A stretch of 64,000 nucleotides of DNA from Otis tarda (taxonomy: Eukaryota; Chordata; Aves; Otidiformes; Otididae): positions 187,088,053 to 187,152,052 of the forward strand of contig CM048552.1 in assembly GCA_026413225.1 (NCBI GenBank). The letters are read 5' to 3'. A program made the translations under genes and the position numbers. Numbering within the stretch: the first letter of the stretch is position 1; every line of letters starts with the position of its first letter. The notes beneath the pieces were generated by a model. The model did not search any database and had not been told where the DNA came from. It saw only the letters and a program-made list of their open reading frames with translations. Below are positions 24,601 through 39,600 of this stretch, one piece after another.

Positions 24601-27600
24601 TTTATTAAAATATTGGGATACTTAATGAAAAAAAAAAAAAAAGCATTCTGAAAAACCAGTCAATATGTTGTGCCTCTTGGTACTAAGCTTACTTTAACAT
24701 ATCTGTCACTTAGATGGGCGCCTGCTGTTTGTTACACCAATGGACCCCTTATTTCTGATACTTTACTACCTCATAAAGGCAGACAAGGAGGTAAGCCTGC
24801 TTTATTTTTTCACTCGAATTCTCAGGAGAAAGCATTATTTTATTATTATTTTCTTCATTTTCTACAGAAGTTATGTTAATTATGCTTCCATAATTATGTC
24901 AATTTAATTCATATTTAAAACAGAGATGTCCACCCTATAAGTATTTTTTTTTGTGTCAACTTTTTTAGTCAGTAAAGTATATTCCAAGAGTCAGCTTGCA
25001 ATCTCAAGAAACCCTAATCAGCTTTTTAAGAGAAAAAAGAGTCTCTTTTGTCGTTTTGTGAGAGCCTATCACAGAACCATTAAATTTAAAATCATAAGAT
25101 ATCATCAGAGTAAAACAAGCTAGTGCCCTTTCTGAGGCATCAGTAGATGAGTCATTTTGGGAAAGAAGGTAAGAAGAAAGAAGAATTTGAATGCTATGGG
25201 GGAGGAAGAAGAAACATTTGTGTGCTAGTTTGAACTTGAAAGGAAACATTGCCTTTTTAGAAGCAGTATTTGTAGAGATGCTGTACCATAGAACAGCAAC
25301 GGGATGATCAAGTGTCCAAAAGTTGGAAAATTAACGAATGGCTTAATTGAGTTATCACAGGTGTGACAAAACTTAAATTTACAAAGTATATCAAAAGGCA
25401 TAGGCAGAGTAACTGATTTATTGTGTACAATTCGCTTGTGGAAAAAAAGCATAAAATAAAATGTGGATGTTGATCCTTGTTTTTTGTTTCACAGAGGCAG
25501 TAATTTTACTTTAAGCATCCTAAAAGTTTTTGCTCTAAGAGCATTTCCTCTAAGACTGCTTGCTGTTTTCTACTTCAGATTGCAAGTGGAGGATGCTGGA
25601 ATACAATTTTTGCATGGTGAAGAAATAAAGTCCTACTAGACATTTGTAATAGTAACCTATTGTTCTGTAATTATTTTTAAATTATTTATGGTACAGGACA
25701 TGCAAACATATTCTGTATTTCTGAGGTCTGTTCCTGCTTCAGGGTGGCCCATCAGAAGAAGTCATTTCACAAGGAGTAGTTTAGCTCATTCTCTAGGCAT
25801 TGTGCTCTGTTTGAATTGAGCATCCCTTTGAAAGCTGTATACCAAACTTGAATTAGGGAGACAGTATATCTCCTCTGTCTATGTGGTAGAGTGTTGAGGT
25901 AGCTTAAATAAAGGACTATTGCTGCTGTTCCTGTGCATGGGAAGAATCTTGTACTGCTGTTTACTTTCTTGGTACATTGTTTTCTAGGTTTTCTGGTTTT
26001 TCAGGCCAGGCATGGTGCCCCATAAGTGCATAGAGCTGTTCTGGGTCCTAAATAAGGGCAAATGCATTCCTGCAGTGCCCCGCCTAAGTTAGCATATTCT
26101 TCAGTAAAGGGAAGTCCTGGGGATTGTGTTGCACATACCTCATGCAGGGCCAGCTCGAGTGCAGCGTAATCACTTCTGGCTTAAACTAACAACTATCAAG
26201 GTACCCATTGGGTACCTTAGGATCATCCTTTACACCATTCTTCTCTTTTGATAGCGTGATGCAGGGTTGCTTAATGTGTCTTCTGAGCAGAGCCATCTCC
26301 TATCCAGCATTTTGTTGGCTTAGGCTCTGTGCCCTTGCACACTGTAAATGTGCTTCAGGATACAAGCGAGTTTGTGCAGTTAAGTTACCTATAGGAAATA
26401 GTTTATCACAGCTTTATTTCTGCCTCTCATCACCTGCTTTTTGCCATTGTTATTGTCTCTTTTCAGGAGAAAAAAAAACCTTCAAATCCTTTCTGTTTTA
26501 TTTGGGTTTCTTTTGTTTTGGTTTTGTTTTCTTGCTTGTTTTTTTATTGTGATTTAGCAACGGATGGTTCCTTTTATTAAACCTCTAGCTGTCTAGCAAG
26601 AGAATTAATTAATAATGAAAGCAGTATACTCAAATGCTTTTTTTTTTTCATGCTGACTAGTATAATGACTTCAGCTTTGACTCCTGAGACCATGCACTCT
26701 CTGAGGATGGAGAGCTCACTGAGTCTTTGTACTGATGCGCTGAAGGATCTTTCCAAAGGGAAGGCTGCCAGTTGTGCCAAACCATGCTGAATGATTATGC
26801 ATTGTTTGGCAACGGCAAAATTTGTTTGATGGTTCTGTCATGTGTGGGGCTATTTAAGTTGTGCCAGAATCACTTTATGTAGATACTCTGTCCAAACTGG
26901 AATTGACTTTGCAGAGGTGAAAGGTTAATACTGTGTTCCAGAAGCTGCCCTGCTCCTTTGAGATTTATCTTTCTGGAAGGAAAAGCAAAATTTGAATGGA
27001 ATTTATGACACTGGGTTTAATCCAGCAGGTTTTGGTCTAAAACACTATTGGCACATACTGACTACTGTGTCTTATGTCATCTTCCAAAAAATCCTGCTGT
27101 ACTTCACATTAGTTTCTCCCCATGTTGTTTTAAATTTGGTCTTTTAAGTGCAGTAATTTAAGAGTTCAGCATTTTTTCAGGTATTTACTGGTTTGAAATA
27201 AATATTTATAGTTTGCTTTGTAATCAGTTTCTGAATGTGTCTTGTGTTACTGTTCAAAATATGATCTTCTTTAAATCCTTTATTTTAAAGCTATGGCCAT
27301 TGCATGCATATATATTTTTCTATATTTGTGTAGTGTGTATATGTGTCTTAATGTTGTAATAATGCTTTTATAATCCCTTCGATGTATTTTCAGCAGCAAG
27401 GAAAGTTCCAGCCACTTGATCAAGTTGTGCTAGACTCAGACTACCCTAACTGCCCGTTGCTGCTGAAGTGTGCAGATGTTCAACAGTACATCCATCATAT
27501 AACAGAAGAAAAAGGTGAAAAAAAAAAAGAGACTAGGGGACAAAAAAAAAAGGCTGAATTTGTTAGTACCACTTGATTACAAGATAGATTTAAATACTGT

Positions 27601-30600
27601 ATTTTGCTTTACCAAACACTCAAGGTGCTGGATGAAGCTGTACTTTAAAACGGCTTAGAAGTTGTCATTCTAGTGTTGTGAATAGTAATGTGTGGATCTC
27701 CGATTATCTACTGTAACTCTAAAATACTTTTGCAGTTTTGTGCTAGGTGTCATAGAAATGATAAACTGATCACAGCTGACTTCTTCACGTTATTGCAAGT
27801 GTTGTGAACTTTCTTTGCCTTTTGATGGAAGTTTTACATCTCTTTAAATTCTTTATTTAGTGTAGGATGGTCTGGTGTGGAAGAAGGTAACTTGTCCATT
27901 TGGCTCTTTTTCTCCCTTTGTCACAAAGCTTCAAACAATACTTAGGAAAAAGCTGGAGAAGAGAGAATATGCTGCTGAGAAAGGAGTGCACAGTTTTTCT
28001 AGCTTTGCGTAATTTAGTATTGTGGGTTTAAGCTCAAAGACTTTTAAAAATTGAAACCTTGATTGGGATACATAAGTGTATGAGAAAGAAAACCTAAATG
28101 GAAAAAACCAGCAAAGTATAAATTCTGTACATAGTGTCCTCAACCTTTGCTCAGAATTCCCTTTGGTATGGGGGCTTTTAATTTATATGAGGACAATACA
28201 TGCTTTCTATGGAAGAGGAGGAAGCATTACATAATTTTTGCAGCTTGTCAGACCAGCAGAAGACGCAAGACCTCAGTTTCCATAGTGAGTCCTTTAAAGA
28301 GCATTCTTCTTATGCTTGCTGACTTCCTCGTGGTGAATGGAGATTTACTTACACACAGATAGAGATCTACAGGAGGAGGGACAGGAGTCTGAGAACGTGG
28401 AATCTACCACCAAGTGGAAAACAGCTAAGCTGTCTGACCCTTATGCATGTAGAACTCCTCCAAGGAGTTGAGGTACACAGATTAAAAGCTAGAAATATTA
28501 GGAATTTGCTGTTGTGAAGCACTCTGCCCTTGTCGTTGATATATATATAAAAGAAGAAAGATTTACATGATCTGAGATAATTGAGAAGTGGCTTAGGAAA
28601 CATGTTGGAAGAATGAAAAACCTAAAAAGTAAAACACTAGACCCCTTTATTGCTGCATAGAATATCGGGGAGGGCATGTGAGTTTTTCCTGAAAGATTTA
28701 GATGTACACATTTAAGTATTTCCTGTATCATGTGGGACATATGCAGTATTGTAGGGCAGTTGCTTCCCCAGAAAATAAATTTGAACTTCAGGGCAGGACA
28801 TGTTTCTATTGAAAATGATCACTTTAATAAGAGAGCAGGAAAGCTGGGCAGCAAGACTGTTGTTACGTTCTTGCTGGGACTGGATTTCTGAAAGAACCTT
28901 TGGAAAACAGTTACATTTAGTATCACTGGGACCAGGCACATTTTACTTTGGGTGAGTTATGACTTTTGAGAAGGCTTCTTTAAGACAGGTGCATCTGAAC
29001 TGCAAAATTGCTTTTGCCTTCCCTTGAAGTGATAAATACTTCCAGTAAAAAACTGTTGTTAATATTTTAGGTAATTGCTGTGCTCTACAACTTGTCTAAC
29101 ACTGGCTAAGGAGATAGGGGTGAGAGAAGAGGTACTAAACTTCTGTGCAGCCATCTGAGAAGGTGAAAAATCATGCCAGATCCTCTTGGCTGTCAAACTA
29201 AGAAGTCTGTATAGGAATGGAGGACAAGATCTAGATTATTTTTCTAAAGGGGCACTTCCCTCAAAACAACAGTGCTGCCTTTGGGCAGCATTTTTGTTCC
29301 CTTCTTAACAGCAAAACAAAAATTTTAAAAGTATGTGCTATAGACAAAGTCTATCTTAGTCTAACCTCTGTATCCATTCTGAAATTGTCTTTGCAGTTGT
29401 TATCCGTCAGAGCATCCTCTGATAAACTGTATTCTGTTAGACAGTAGTGAAGATGCTTTACTACTTGGTTTTTTACATTGATGTTTTTAATAATGTATTA
29501 TCCACACCTATAAGTCTGTGTAATTTTGCCAGTAAGTTATATTAATGTTAAAGGAGTTATGTTCACTTCCAGGGTTTTGTTTTGAAATGTAAAGTAGAAA
29601 TTATTTTTGTCATTAGAGCTGTATGCACATGCCAGCAGCAGTTGTCTGTGGTGTTCTTGGGTGTCCCTAGGCATGTGCCTGCATGTACCTGCTGCTTCTT
29701 TTCTTGTTCAGGTTTGAATTGGGTAGAAAGTAACAGTGGGGCTTGTTCTTAGGGTTTCTTCCTTTTTTTTTTTTAGAAAATCAAGCATATTGTTATGCAA
29801 CAAACACATGGGCACTTGCTTGCCTGTCATGCACTGATCACCTTTCTGTTCAATCCACTTCTATGTGTTTCATATTCTTATGTCTTTTATTGCCTGTAAA
29901 AACTACCGATATTATGACTAAGGTACTGTTTTCTAGCTCTGAGACCTGTTGTCCACTTTGTAGCCTTTCTCATTTAAGGAGTAGGGCTTTAGGGCAAGAA
30001 GTATCTGTTGTGTTGAGTCTTCTGCAGCTCTGATCTGTTTTGCAGAACCTAACAACATAATTATTCTGCTCTTAATTTGATCTTAAGGCATTTAACATCT
30101 GTGTAACAAATTCTTACCCTAGAGTGCTCACAGTTTGCACTTACTGAATTAGCAGAAAGCCCACCTTCCCTGGCCTCAGTGTAGAAGGGCACCGAAAATT
30201 CATTTTGCTGGATTAAAGTCCTGGTTACCTGTTTTAGTAGTTGGGGAAAGGGTGTGTTACAGCTCGCTAAATCTGTGTGAGGCAGGTTGTTTGCTAATAA
30301 ATTCAAACATCAGAAAGAAAGTACAAAAGAGAAAGTTTAAGAAAGGGTTATGAATTCCAGTTCTAGAGTGTTACTCTTTGTTTCATTTTGCAAGGCAAAA
30401 ACTGCACTGTGATCTTGTCTGATGTGATTAACATGAAGAGCCAAGAAAGCTTACCTGATTAGAATAAATAAGTAATATTGCCAAGCTTGTATTCCCAGAA
30501 GGTAGGAAAAAAGGGGCCATGTGAGTTTCAGAGTTATGGAAAACACTGAGAAAATGGATGTTAAAATGTGCTTTAGGCAGTTTGCTCAACAATACATCAG

Positions 30601-33600
30601 GGAAACTTCCAAGTCTACATAGCGATTACTCGATCGCTGAACATATTATTTAATTGTAGAACCACTTATATTCCATCTGTATTTCTCAAACCCAATCTTT
30701 CCAGATGTCTCAGACCAGTTTTATAGGCACCAGACACATTAGGGAACAAAAGGCTTTCCAATATATACTCATATTATCAAACATAGTCGCTAACTCTCAC
30801 CAATATCAAATGTGCATCACATGTTAAATCCACGTTCCAATATTGAATCCTTTTGTCAGCAGTTTGTGACTTTCATAACTCACTTTAATTCTTCAGAGGT
30901 CTCAAATATTGTCAGTTTCTAGAGTTTAATAGTCAAGACTGTCAAGCACACAAAATATTTTCAAACAAAGTGATCTCTGAAGGGTTCAGTGTAATTATTT
31001 TTCATGTTTTAATGAAAATGGCTTCACAGTTCTATGTTTCCTTTCCCTAACTGAGTCACTCTGAATCATGCTTTTGTGGGGGAGTCTGCCTGAGAATCCA
31101 GACTAGAATTACTTTTCAGCACGGACTGGGGGATGGTGGCCGGCGTATGTCCCTTCCTCGAGCTTTCTAAGATAAGAGAGGAATCCACAAATCGTACTTG
31201 CTGTACTTGGACCCAAACCATGTTGGCTCTTTGAGAAGCAGGTTCAAGTATCCAGAGCGTCTCCCCCATGTTCTGCTTCTTTTTTTTTTCAGAGCTGTTT
31301 AGAAGCTTCTAAGTCCTAAAGGCTGCAGCCAGCAATGTCACAGCTAATTACTTTACCTGCAGCTCATCAACTTCATGAAGTATATTAAGTGTATAGTGTA
31401 GTGTGGAGTATATAAGTGTATATTAGTGATTTTTTCCTTTTTGCTCTGAAGAATGTTTGCATTTTACTCTTCCACAACTGTGGAGATAGATGTAAACTTT
31501 GTCTTGTAAATAGCTTTCCTCAACCTCTCCATACCCCGTACCATTCATACACAAAGAGTGTATAGTTAGCTGTTTGTATGCAATTTGAAAGAACCAAGTT
31601 AAACCCCAAAGAAGGAAATGTCGAAGGAATCATAAATAATATGTTGTTGTTTGCAAGGGGATAAGGAATCTCCATGAACTGAGTGTTGGAATATGATACT
31701 GGATCAGTAAATTACATGAAACAGATGTAGGTATTTATGGGAATGGTATACAGGAGATTAAAACTTATTGTAATACCTGTTAAAGAAAAAGGCTGAAACT
31801 CAGTAGAGTCTAAAATCTCCTGTGTAATCTTATTAGGCATTTGAGTCCATTTCCAAAATCTAGCTTTCTGTGAATTCATACTGAACTTTTATATTGAAGT
31901 TTCCATGAGCCTTTGTAATTTTCCTTTGCCTCAACATCATGAACTCGCATGTCTCCAGACAACTGATCACATGTGAATAGCAAGTGTTCAGGACACCCTA
32001 GTTATCACGGGGGAAACACTTTCTGAAATTCTTGTATCATTGAGTTTATTTATGTTGCTCAATAAATCATAAATGAATCATGTACTTCCTCCCCCAAGGA
32101 ATATGTTTCACTATTTTGGATTCTGTATTTTCTTTTGACCCTATATTAAACTATGTAAAAGGGGGATAGAAGTAAAACTTTTGCTTTGGTCACCCTGTGA
32201 AGTGAGAGGGGAGAACTGATGGGAAAAGGGTTTATTGAAGGGTGAATGGTTTGTCTTCACTAATTAACTCTCTATCCTGGCCCTGTATTGTGTGCTGGAA
32301 TTCAGTAAGTAAAATATTTAAGATACTATGTTAAAAAAAAAAAAAAAAAAAGGCAGTTAAGGAACCAACAGTTTGTGTTGTGAACTATGTAGTTAAAATG
32401 ACCAGTCTGGTGACACAGGCCAGTGAAGGTTTGGCAAACTACAAGGGCTTGAGAAGAGTCTTAATGAATTCAGGCAGCCCAAGATTACAGATAAATAAAT
32501 AAAATATGTGCTTTGCTGGATTAGGGCCTAATTAAAGAATTGTCAAGTTGTTCAGACTTGTGCATTTCAGCTTAGTCTGTTTATTTTTCCACATTTCCAA
32601 TATTTTTGAAACTTATTGCCCTGATATCAAACATGTGCAAGCTGCAAATTAACTTTCGTGCTGTATCTACAGCTTAAAAACTTTTAAATGTATTGAAAAT
32701 GCAATCCAAACCAGTCATGACTTTCTTCCCCTTACTTGTTTTTTCTCAGAGATTGGCAGTCAGAAATTCCATAGATACAGCCAAGAGAAGACACTGAAGT
32801 GGTTAAAGAAAAAGGTACTGTGTTTCTCTTTTGCTTTCAAAATTGCTTTTAAAATGAAAATGCTTATTAGTGTGTCCATATCTGCATTTGAGCCATGTAG
32901 TGTGTGTCAGTTCAAGGTACGTGTCCTGTTCAAGAAGGACAGACATCACAGTAAAGTTGTTGCGCTTGGGAATGCAATGAGTTATTAGAGAAATGACAAG
33001 TTTGTTACATTTCTGTTTCTGATGGGACTGGCATGAAAAGGATTAATGGAGTGTGGAGAGCTGAAGTTCAGCTTAACACTGTGTTCTGTAGGCTTTGCAT
33101 AAGGTGAGGGGCTTGCCTCTTGTTTCGTGCACTTCACAGATGGGGTAGAGGACAGCCTTGACTGTTGCAACTTTTAAATTCTGCCATACTTTAAAGCTGG
33201 ACAGAAGTGCCTTGGCTTTGTGCTGCAAATGGGTTTCCTCATGAAGTTTTAGCAGGGTCTTTCAAAATGGTCCTGGTGTGGTTACTGGTATCCTGATCCC
33301 ATAACCCTATTCAAGAGATCTGTACAGTATGCAGAAAATAAACTAGTGTTACAGCTAAGCATGGTGTGGTCTGTGTTTTGATATAAATAAGGCAAATATC
33401 ATTTTACACATGCACATGTGCCCCTACTATGATGCCACTTTGTAAAAGTGGGATTGCATTATACAAGGAAGCCTTGTCATTTAAATTAGTCAACACAAGT
33501 GCAAAACCTGGTCTACTTTCTACAATGATGAGGCATGGAGATATCTATTTTGCAATGAATACCTGGATAGTTACATTTGAACAGATACCTGTTTATGTTG

Positions 33601-36600
33601 TTGAAAATAGTTTCTTCTGCCAGTTATCTCTCTTAGATCCAGTATAGCAGTGCCCTGCAAAGTCCTTAATCTTTGATTTCTGTCAAGACTGCCTTTGCAG
33701 TCCAACTCAGCTCAGGCATTCTCTGTTCTCCGAGCAGGTGTATTTCTCACCTGTATAATCATAGCTGTTGCATCTGAATAGCTCAGTTCATCTTAGGGTG
33801 CTGCAAAACTGGTGCCATGTTGCCAAGGCAACATGTTCAAAGGCATGCTAGTTTCTTTGGGTTTTTTGAGCTCATATGCTAGTCATTACAAATGTGTATT
33901 AAATTTCACCACAGTCCATAACTTGAGTGTTTTATATGCTTGAAACAAAATTACAAGAGCTTTGTCACTGCATTAACATGTGCATAACAACACTGATACA
34001 GGCATTTCATTCTGTGGTTTCCTATAGGTCAATCAAACAGTGAAAGCACTTAAAAGCAACAATATATGTGTAGGTGAAAGGGTATATGCAGCTACATATA
34101 TCAGCGCTAAACAGATCACAGATACTAAAGAAGGTAAGAAAACTAAACATTGTAATGAATTCCATTTTTGTGAAATTGCATACATGGAGATAAAACACAT
34201 GATTAGAATCTAAAATGTATTGAAATTGGCCTTTGCAGTAAATTTATTCCTTCTACAGAAAATTCCATATATGTTGTGACTGTGTGTCTTGACTTTTCTG
34301 AATTCTTTGGTATCTTCATCAGGTGGCACTGTAATTAACAGTGAATAGGTGAGTGACTAGTTCTCAGCTGGGGTTCTTTTAGTTTCTCCTTAGTTCAAGG
34401 AGAGACCTTTTTTTCAGTGAACTATATGCTGAAGTGCTTTGCTGAACTGACACTGTCTTGGATAACAGGACACATGCTTATATATATGAGTATCCACCCA
34501 ATAAGCGTCTCTGTGTTAGAACACAGTTTTTAATTATTATTATTTTTATTAGCATGCAAGTGTTCTTCATAGAATTCTCCAAAAAGGGAAGAGATCTCAG
34601 CAAGTCATAGTCACAGAGTAAAAGCTCCCAGTCAAAACATTACTTTATGTGACAAATGTCTAGAATACACAAGTGTGTGCTTATTAAGGACAAAAACTTC
34701 AATAATATGTGTATTAAATTGCCCTGAAATTGAGGATCCTGATAACCAAAAAACCTGGAGTGATCTTGTTTGTGTGTAGTTACCTATTCCCTGGGGTGGT
34801 CAATGTCCTGAATGTTAGTGGCATATGAAGTTAGGTAGAGAAACCTGAAAATGGACTCCGAATAAATTCTTTGAATGTTAGTGAAAATCAGAAAAGTTTA
34901 GAACAAGATGAACAAAAGTAAATTGTTTCTTATTACAAAGATATTCAGAAGTCTGCATGCTGTTGAAAAATAAGGAGAAACAAAGCAACTTGCTGACGAA
35001 GTGGAAAATGAGTTACCAAGTAATGATATCAAAGGAAACAACATAAATGAGATTTAAGAGGCAACTAGACAGTTTTATAGAACAGAGATTGTAATATATG
35101 GGTTTTAAAAGGAGGCAAAGCTGCAAAACATGTAAGTGACTTTAACTTTACAGTAGCTTTTCTCCACTCACATTTTTTTTTAAAGAAAGGAAAAATTGTC
35201 CTGACAGCAACCATCTTGACTATTCTTAAATACTTTATCTCTGAAACTTGTAATTAAATAGCTCATCTGCAGTGTTTTTTCCACCTTCCTCCTCATAGTA
35301 ACGTGGGTATAATAGTCTTTTGAAAAGCCTTTTTAGATTTAATAGTGGAGGGAAATAGGGAATACTGCGGGCTAAAAGTAGGTAAGTTTTGGAGGCAATG
35401 CCACTTTATGTAGCAAGGTGAATGACAGGAAGTCAAATGGACCTTACTCAACACTTATTTTGAATAAGACTAATTTTCTTATCTGATCCTTTCACTGCCA
35501 TAACAGTACAATTCATTTCCGTAGAGAATTGCTTTCATAGGGGTATTAGGAAATTTCAGTTCCTTATAAACAGATGAGTATATGTAGTTAGCATCTACAG
35601 ATGTTGTAGGGCAAAAATCTGGGAGGATATCATGAGTGCAAATGGGGAAGGAGGGGAGGTTTAACTTGTGAGACGTGAATATTTCATTCAGAGGACAAAT
35701 AAGGGAGGTGTGCAGGTATTTCTGATGTTTGACAGGAGGTTAATAACAAAGCAAAGCTAGGATGAGAACACAGACTCCCTAGAAGGCAAACAGTAGTATT
35801 TTAAAATTGGTAAGGGAAGTCAGTGAAGACTGCTTAAAGGCAGAAATGCAAAGAGAATGGATTTTGTATTTAGTACAAAATAATAGCAGTTGACTTGGAT
35901 TCACCGTTCGGTGTCCTAATGCAAAGAGGGAAATGATGGGAGTATTTTTCTTAAGCGATAAATTGGACATATTAAGTGCTGAGGTGAATTGTCTTGGATT
36001 GGAATTATTTCTTGTTCTCTCCTGACCTTAAAGTGGGCTTAGGGAGTGACAAATCCATGATGAATCTAGGCAGTGGAGGAAGGAGAAGGGCAGATAGTTC
36101 ATAATAAGAATTTGATGTCAGTATAGTTGAAATGCATATGCTGGTGTCAGTTTGTTACTGTTTTCTGTTTTGATGTCAGTTTGCATTGGGCTTTTTAGAT
36201 TAAAAAAAAAAGAAATAGAAGAAACTATCTCTGTCAGAATAAATAGTTCTTTACAACCCTGAGGCTAGTTTACCACGTGCTTCTGAACTCTGTAAGTGTG
36301 CAGACATATGAACAGATAGAGCTGGCCTGTTGTAGATGGAATTCAGAGGTGAGATTTTAGCTTAATGTCTGTCTGGCGAATACTTCATGTGCATGGGTGC
36401 CGTTACTCCCTAGCAGCCGCAACAACAGCAAGTTTAAAAGATCCAGACCATGATCAGTAAGTGCTTGTGTAGAACGTGACTGGAAAAGATCTGGTTTAGG
36501 ACTTCATGTTGTGAAAGGGTCACTTTTTTTTTTTCCCAGTCTCTCACAAAAACATTTATAGCAGGAGTGCCCTGTACTGAGAACAGCTTCTAGTAGTTCA

Positions 36601-39600
36601 TATTTCCACAGATAATTATCCTGTCTTGCCAGTGGTGTTTAGATAGGCCTTGGCATTTTCCATAAAGTACTGAAATTAAGTACAAGACTTTGAAATAGAC
36701 TTATTGTCTCATCTAATTGTTTTCAGTTGAAGCCAGAAAATGTACTTTAGTACTGAAGCCCCTGCCAAATAATTGTAAGATCCAGATGCTTTAAAATTAA
36801 TGATTGCGTGTTCTGTTGAGTCAGCTTTTTACTTTTGCAGGTTTTTAAAATTTAATTTCTTCGGAAAAATACATGATATCTAGTATTCTCAGAAAGTGCA
36901 CAGCTTTTGTAAAGTACATACAGCAGATATTAATAACATGTGCTGACAAAGTGAGTGTAGTAAGTCTTTACTTTTTAAATAAACCTACAAGTGTCATGTA
37001 ACATAAAGTATTCAACACAGAGAAACATCACAGTGTATCCATTAGAAGTCTCTTACTATTAATTCAGCCTCATGATTTATGGTAGTGCATGCAACATGGC
37101 TAAGGCAACGTGACCATATAATGTGAATGTTCTTTTTCTTTTCCTTCCCACTCCCTACCCTGTTCCTGAAGACTATGTACGGTATGCCCATGGGTTAATA
37201 TCAGAATATATTCCTGAAGATCTGAGTAAGGAGTTATCAAAATACTTAGGGTAAGTATTGTTCCAGCTAGGTGCTAGCCTTATAAGGCATGCATTAACGT
37301 CCTTTTGGGCATTGTTGAATACAGAGATTTGTGCATCAAGGTTGCAGTGAATGACACAATGAGATTATATTGGCCACACTTCAAATGTGATTTTTTCAAA
37401 TGAAGACTATGCCTTCCTGCTGTTCCTATGATGCTCAGGACCATGATCTGGAGCAGAGATGTAATATGATTTGTCTGATATGTCTGTTATCACAGTTGCA
37501 TTGTGAAATCCTGAGCAACGTATCCCATTTTAAAGCAAAGCAAGGAAGGAAATCCAAAGAGTTAAAGCAATTTGTCCAGAATTGTCAAGTGTGAGTGGCA
37601 GAGCCAGGAATAGAATTCTCATCCCCAGTCCTCTTTCCTTGAGCCTACTCACTGCTGCTGGGGTTTGACTTCACATATCTAAACCATGTTAGTTTATATT
37701 TAAATCTGGAAGGTGAGCCAGCATCATCCTGGTGTTCCCTGCCAGCAGCAAACTTTGCTTGGAGCATCACTAGGACCCTGCACCTGTCCCTCAGTTTAAT
37801 TTTGTTCAAAGGGTTTGGTTATGGCGGCCTATGGAAAAATGTGCAATTTGCAGCTTGAAGTCCCATAGCTTAACAGTTTCATTGAAGAGATGTTACGTGC
37901 TTTAGAATATCACCTTACTAATAGCCAAAGTTTTAAAAAGTAAGGTGGAGTTCTCCTATTTTGTTTGCCAGATCTAAGAACTTTTAAAAGAGCCCATGTT
38001 TCTGTACGGTGCGTGGCTCTGTTTTAGTTATCTAAGTCAGAAATACAGAGTTCATGAGCTGCTTTTTTTTTTTTTGCAAATGCATGCCATGTGTGAGCAG
38101 CTGATAACCAAAGCAGCCTTTGTGGGGAAGGAATTATAAGCTTTAGGTTGTGCAGTCCAGCTGTCTTAATTTATAACTTAGGTCTTTTGTTCTACAGGCT
38201 CCCAGAAATTAAAAGCCCAGCACCAGAGCCACCATTGAAGGTAGGAGAACATTAAGATATTGAAAGATACATTGTGTTGTAAGCTAATCTATCTGAATTT
38301 TTATTAAAACTAGACTAGGCCAAGCACTGGGTACAATACTATAAGTAAGTTGGCCTTGTGAAAAGCCAGTCTGAAATAACGCAAGAAATTTACCAGGTAC
38401 TTCATATTTTTTAATAAGAAATATTCTGGTTGGTTTTCCTGTTTAAAAAAGGTAAGGAAAGGGAGAGACATATTTTATGTTTTTGGTCAGCAGTCTTTTC
38501 ATACGTGTTTTGCTTATTTAGTTTTATTGAGGTTGATGGGACGATATGACCTCATAGGATTTCTTTCATATGTAATTTACGAGGACCCTGAAAGGGACCT
38601 CCTGGGTCATGGATTCCCAGACAACCATGTTGGATAATCTCTCATACACTGACCGTTCTTCACTGTAAGTCTCATTAGGATTTTTTATTTCCATTACTCT
38701 GTCTTGGAAGACTGTTCTATAACCTCATTCCTCTGATGCTCAGAAACCTTCCTGTAAATTCCACCTTGAATTTATTCATGGCCAATTTATTCCCCTGTGC
38801 TTTTGTGCCAACATTATCATTGTTTTTTCAAATTGAAATGGCTTTTGTCCCTCCCTAACATTAGTTCTCTCAATGTGTAAAGGGAAAACATATATCCTCT
38901 CTGTTTTTGTATTATGAAGCCAAACTTGGTTGCATACAATGGGTTCTCCATTCCCTCATCATTGCAGGAACATTTCTTTGCACCTATTCCAAGAGGAATT
39001 AAATTGTTTCAAAGCAGGTGACCAGAATCGTATATAATTATTCATAATAAAGCCTTTACCAGTGCAATATGATGGCATTCTTCCCTTCTTGTCTTAACTG
39101 GAAGTACTTTATCTCATTACATCTTTGAATCCCATTTGCCTCTTATTACTGTGTGATGTATCAGATAGCTCACAGTCATGCTGTGAACAGTTAGGACACA
39201 CAGTTGTTTTGGTTTTTTTCCTCCACTGCAATTTTTAGTTAATCAGTATTCAGATTTATGAGAAATTCATGCAGTTAGCTGCTGTGTACATGACCATGTA
39301 CTTCTGTACATTTCGGCCATTTTTAATCTTTCCAGTTTTGAAGGTCCTCTGGCTTTTCCTTCACAGTTTTAAAAGCTCTTTAGGTATTCATAATGCCTTT
39401 CAGTGGTGTACATTCAGCAAATGTTAGCATGCTGTTATCTTAATTAACAATTAATGAACATTTTGAATAAATATTGCTCATGGCACTCCAGTAGTAATCT
39501 GATCCAATGACATCCCTTTCTGCATTATTTGCCTTTCTTTTCCTTTTACTCTGTTTCTACCTACTGTAAAATTCTTATGCAGTCTTTGTTTTCTATAATT

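Larger units (their letters stand above)
19399..27393 (+). other. RNASEH2B: RNASEH2B introns 2 to 4
   Basis: Intron 2 (19399-22346) has a GC donor. Intron 3 (22455-24713) and intron 4 (24791-27393) are GT-AG. No internal genes or young transposons are recognised. Intron 4 carries a perfect short inverted repeat at 26198-26218. Confidence 0.8.
27515..38197 (+). other. RNASEH2B: RNASEH2B introns 5 to 8
   Basis: Intron 5 (27515-32749), intron 6 (32815-34027), intron 7 (34134-37171) and intron 8 (37251-38197) hold AT-rich unique-looking sequence with A and T runs. No CR1 copy, RNA gene or conserved ORF was recognised. Confidence 0.75.
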
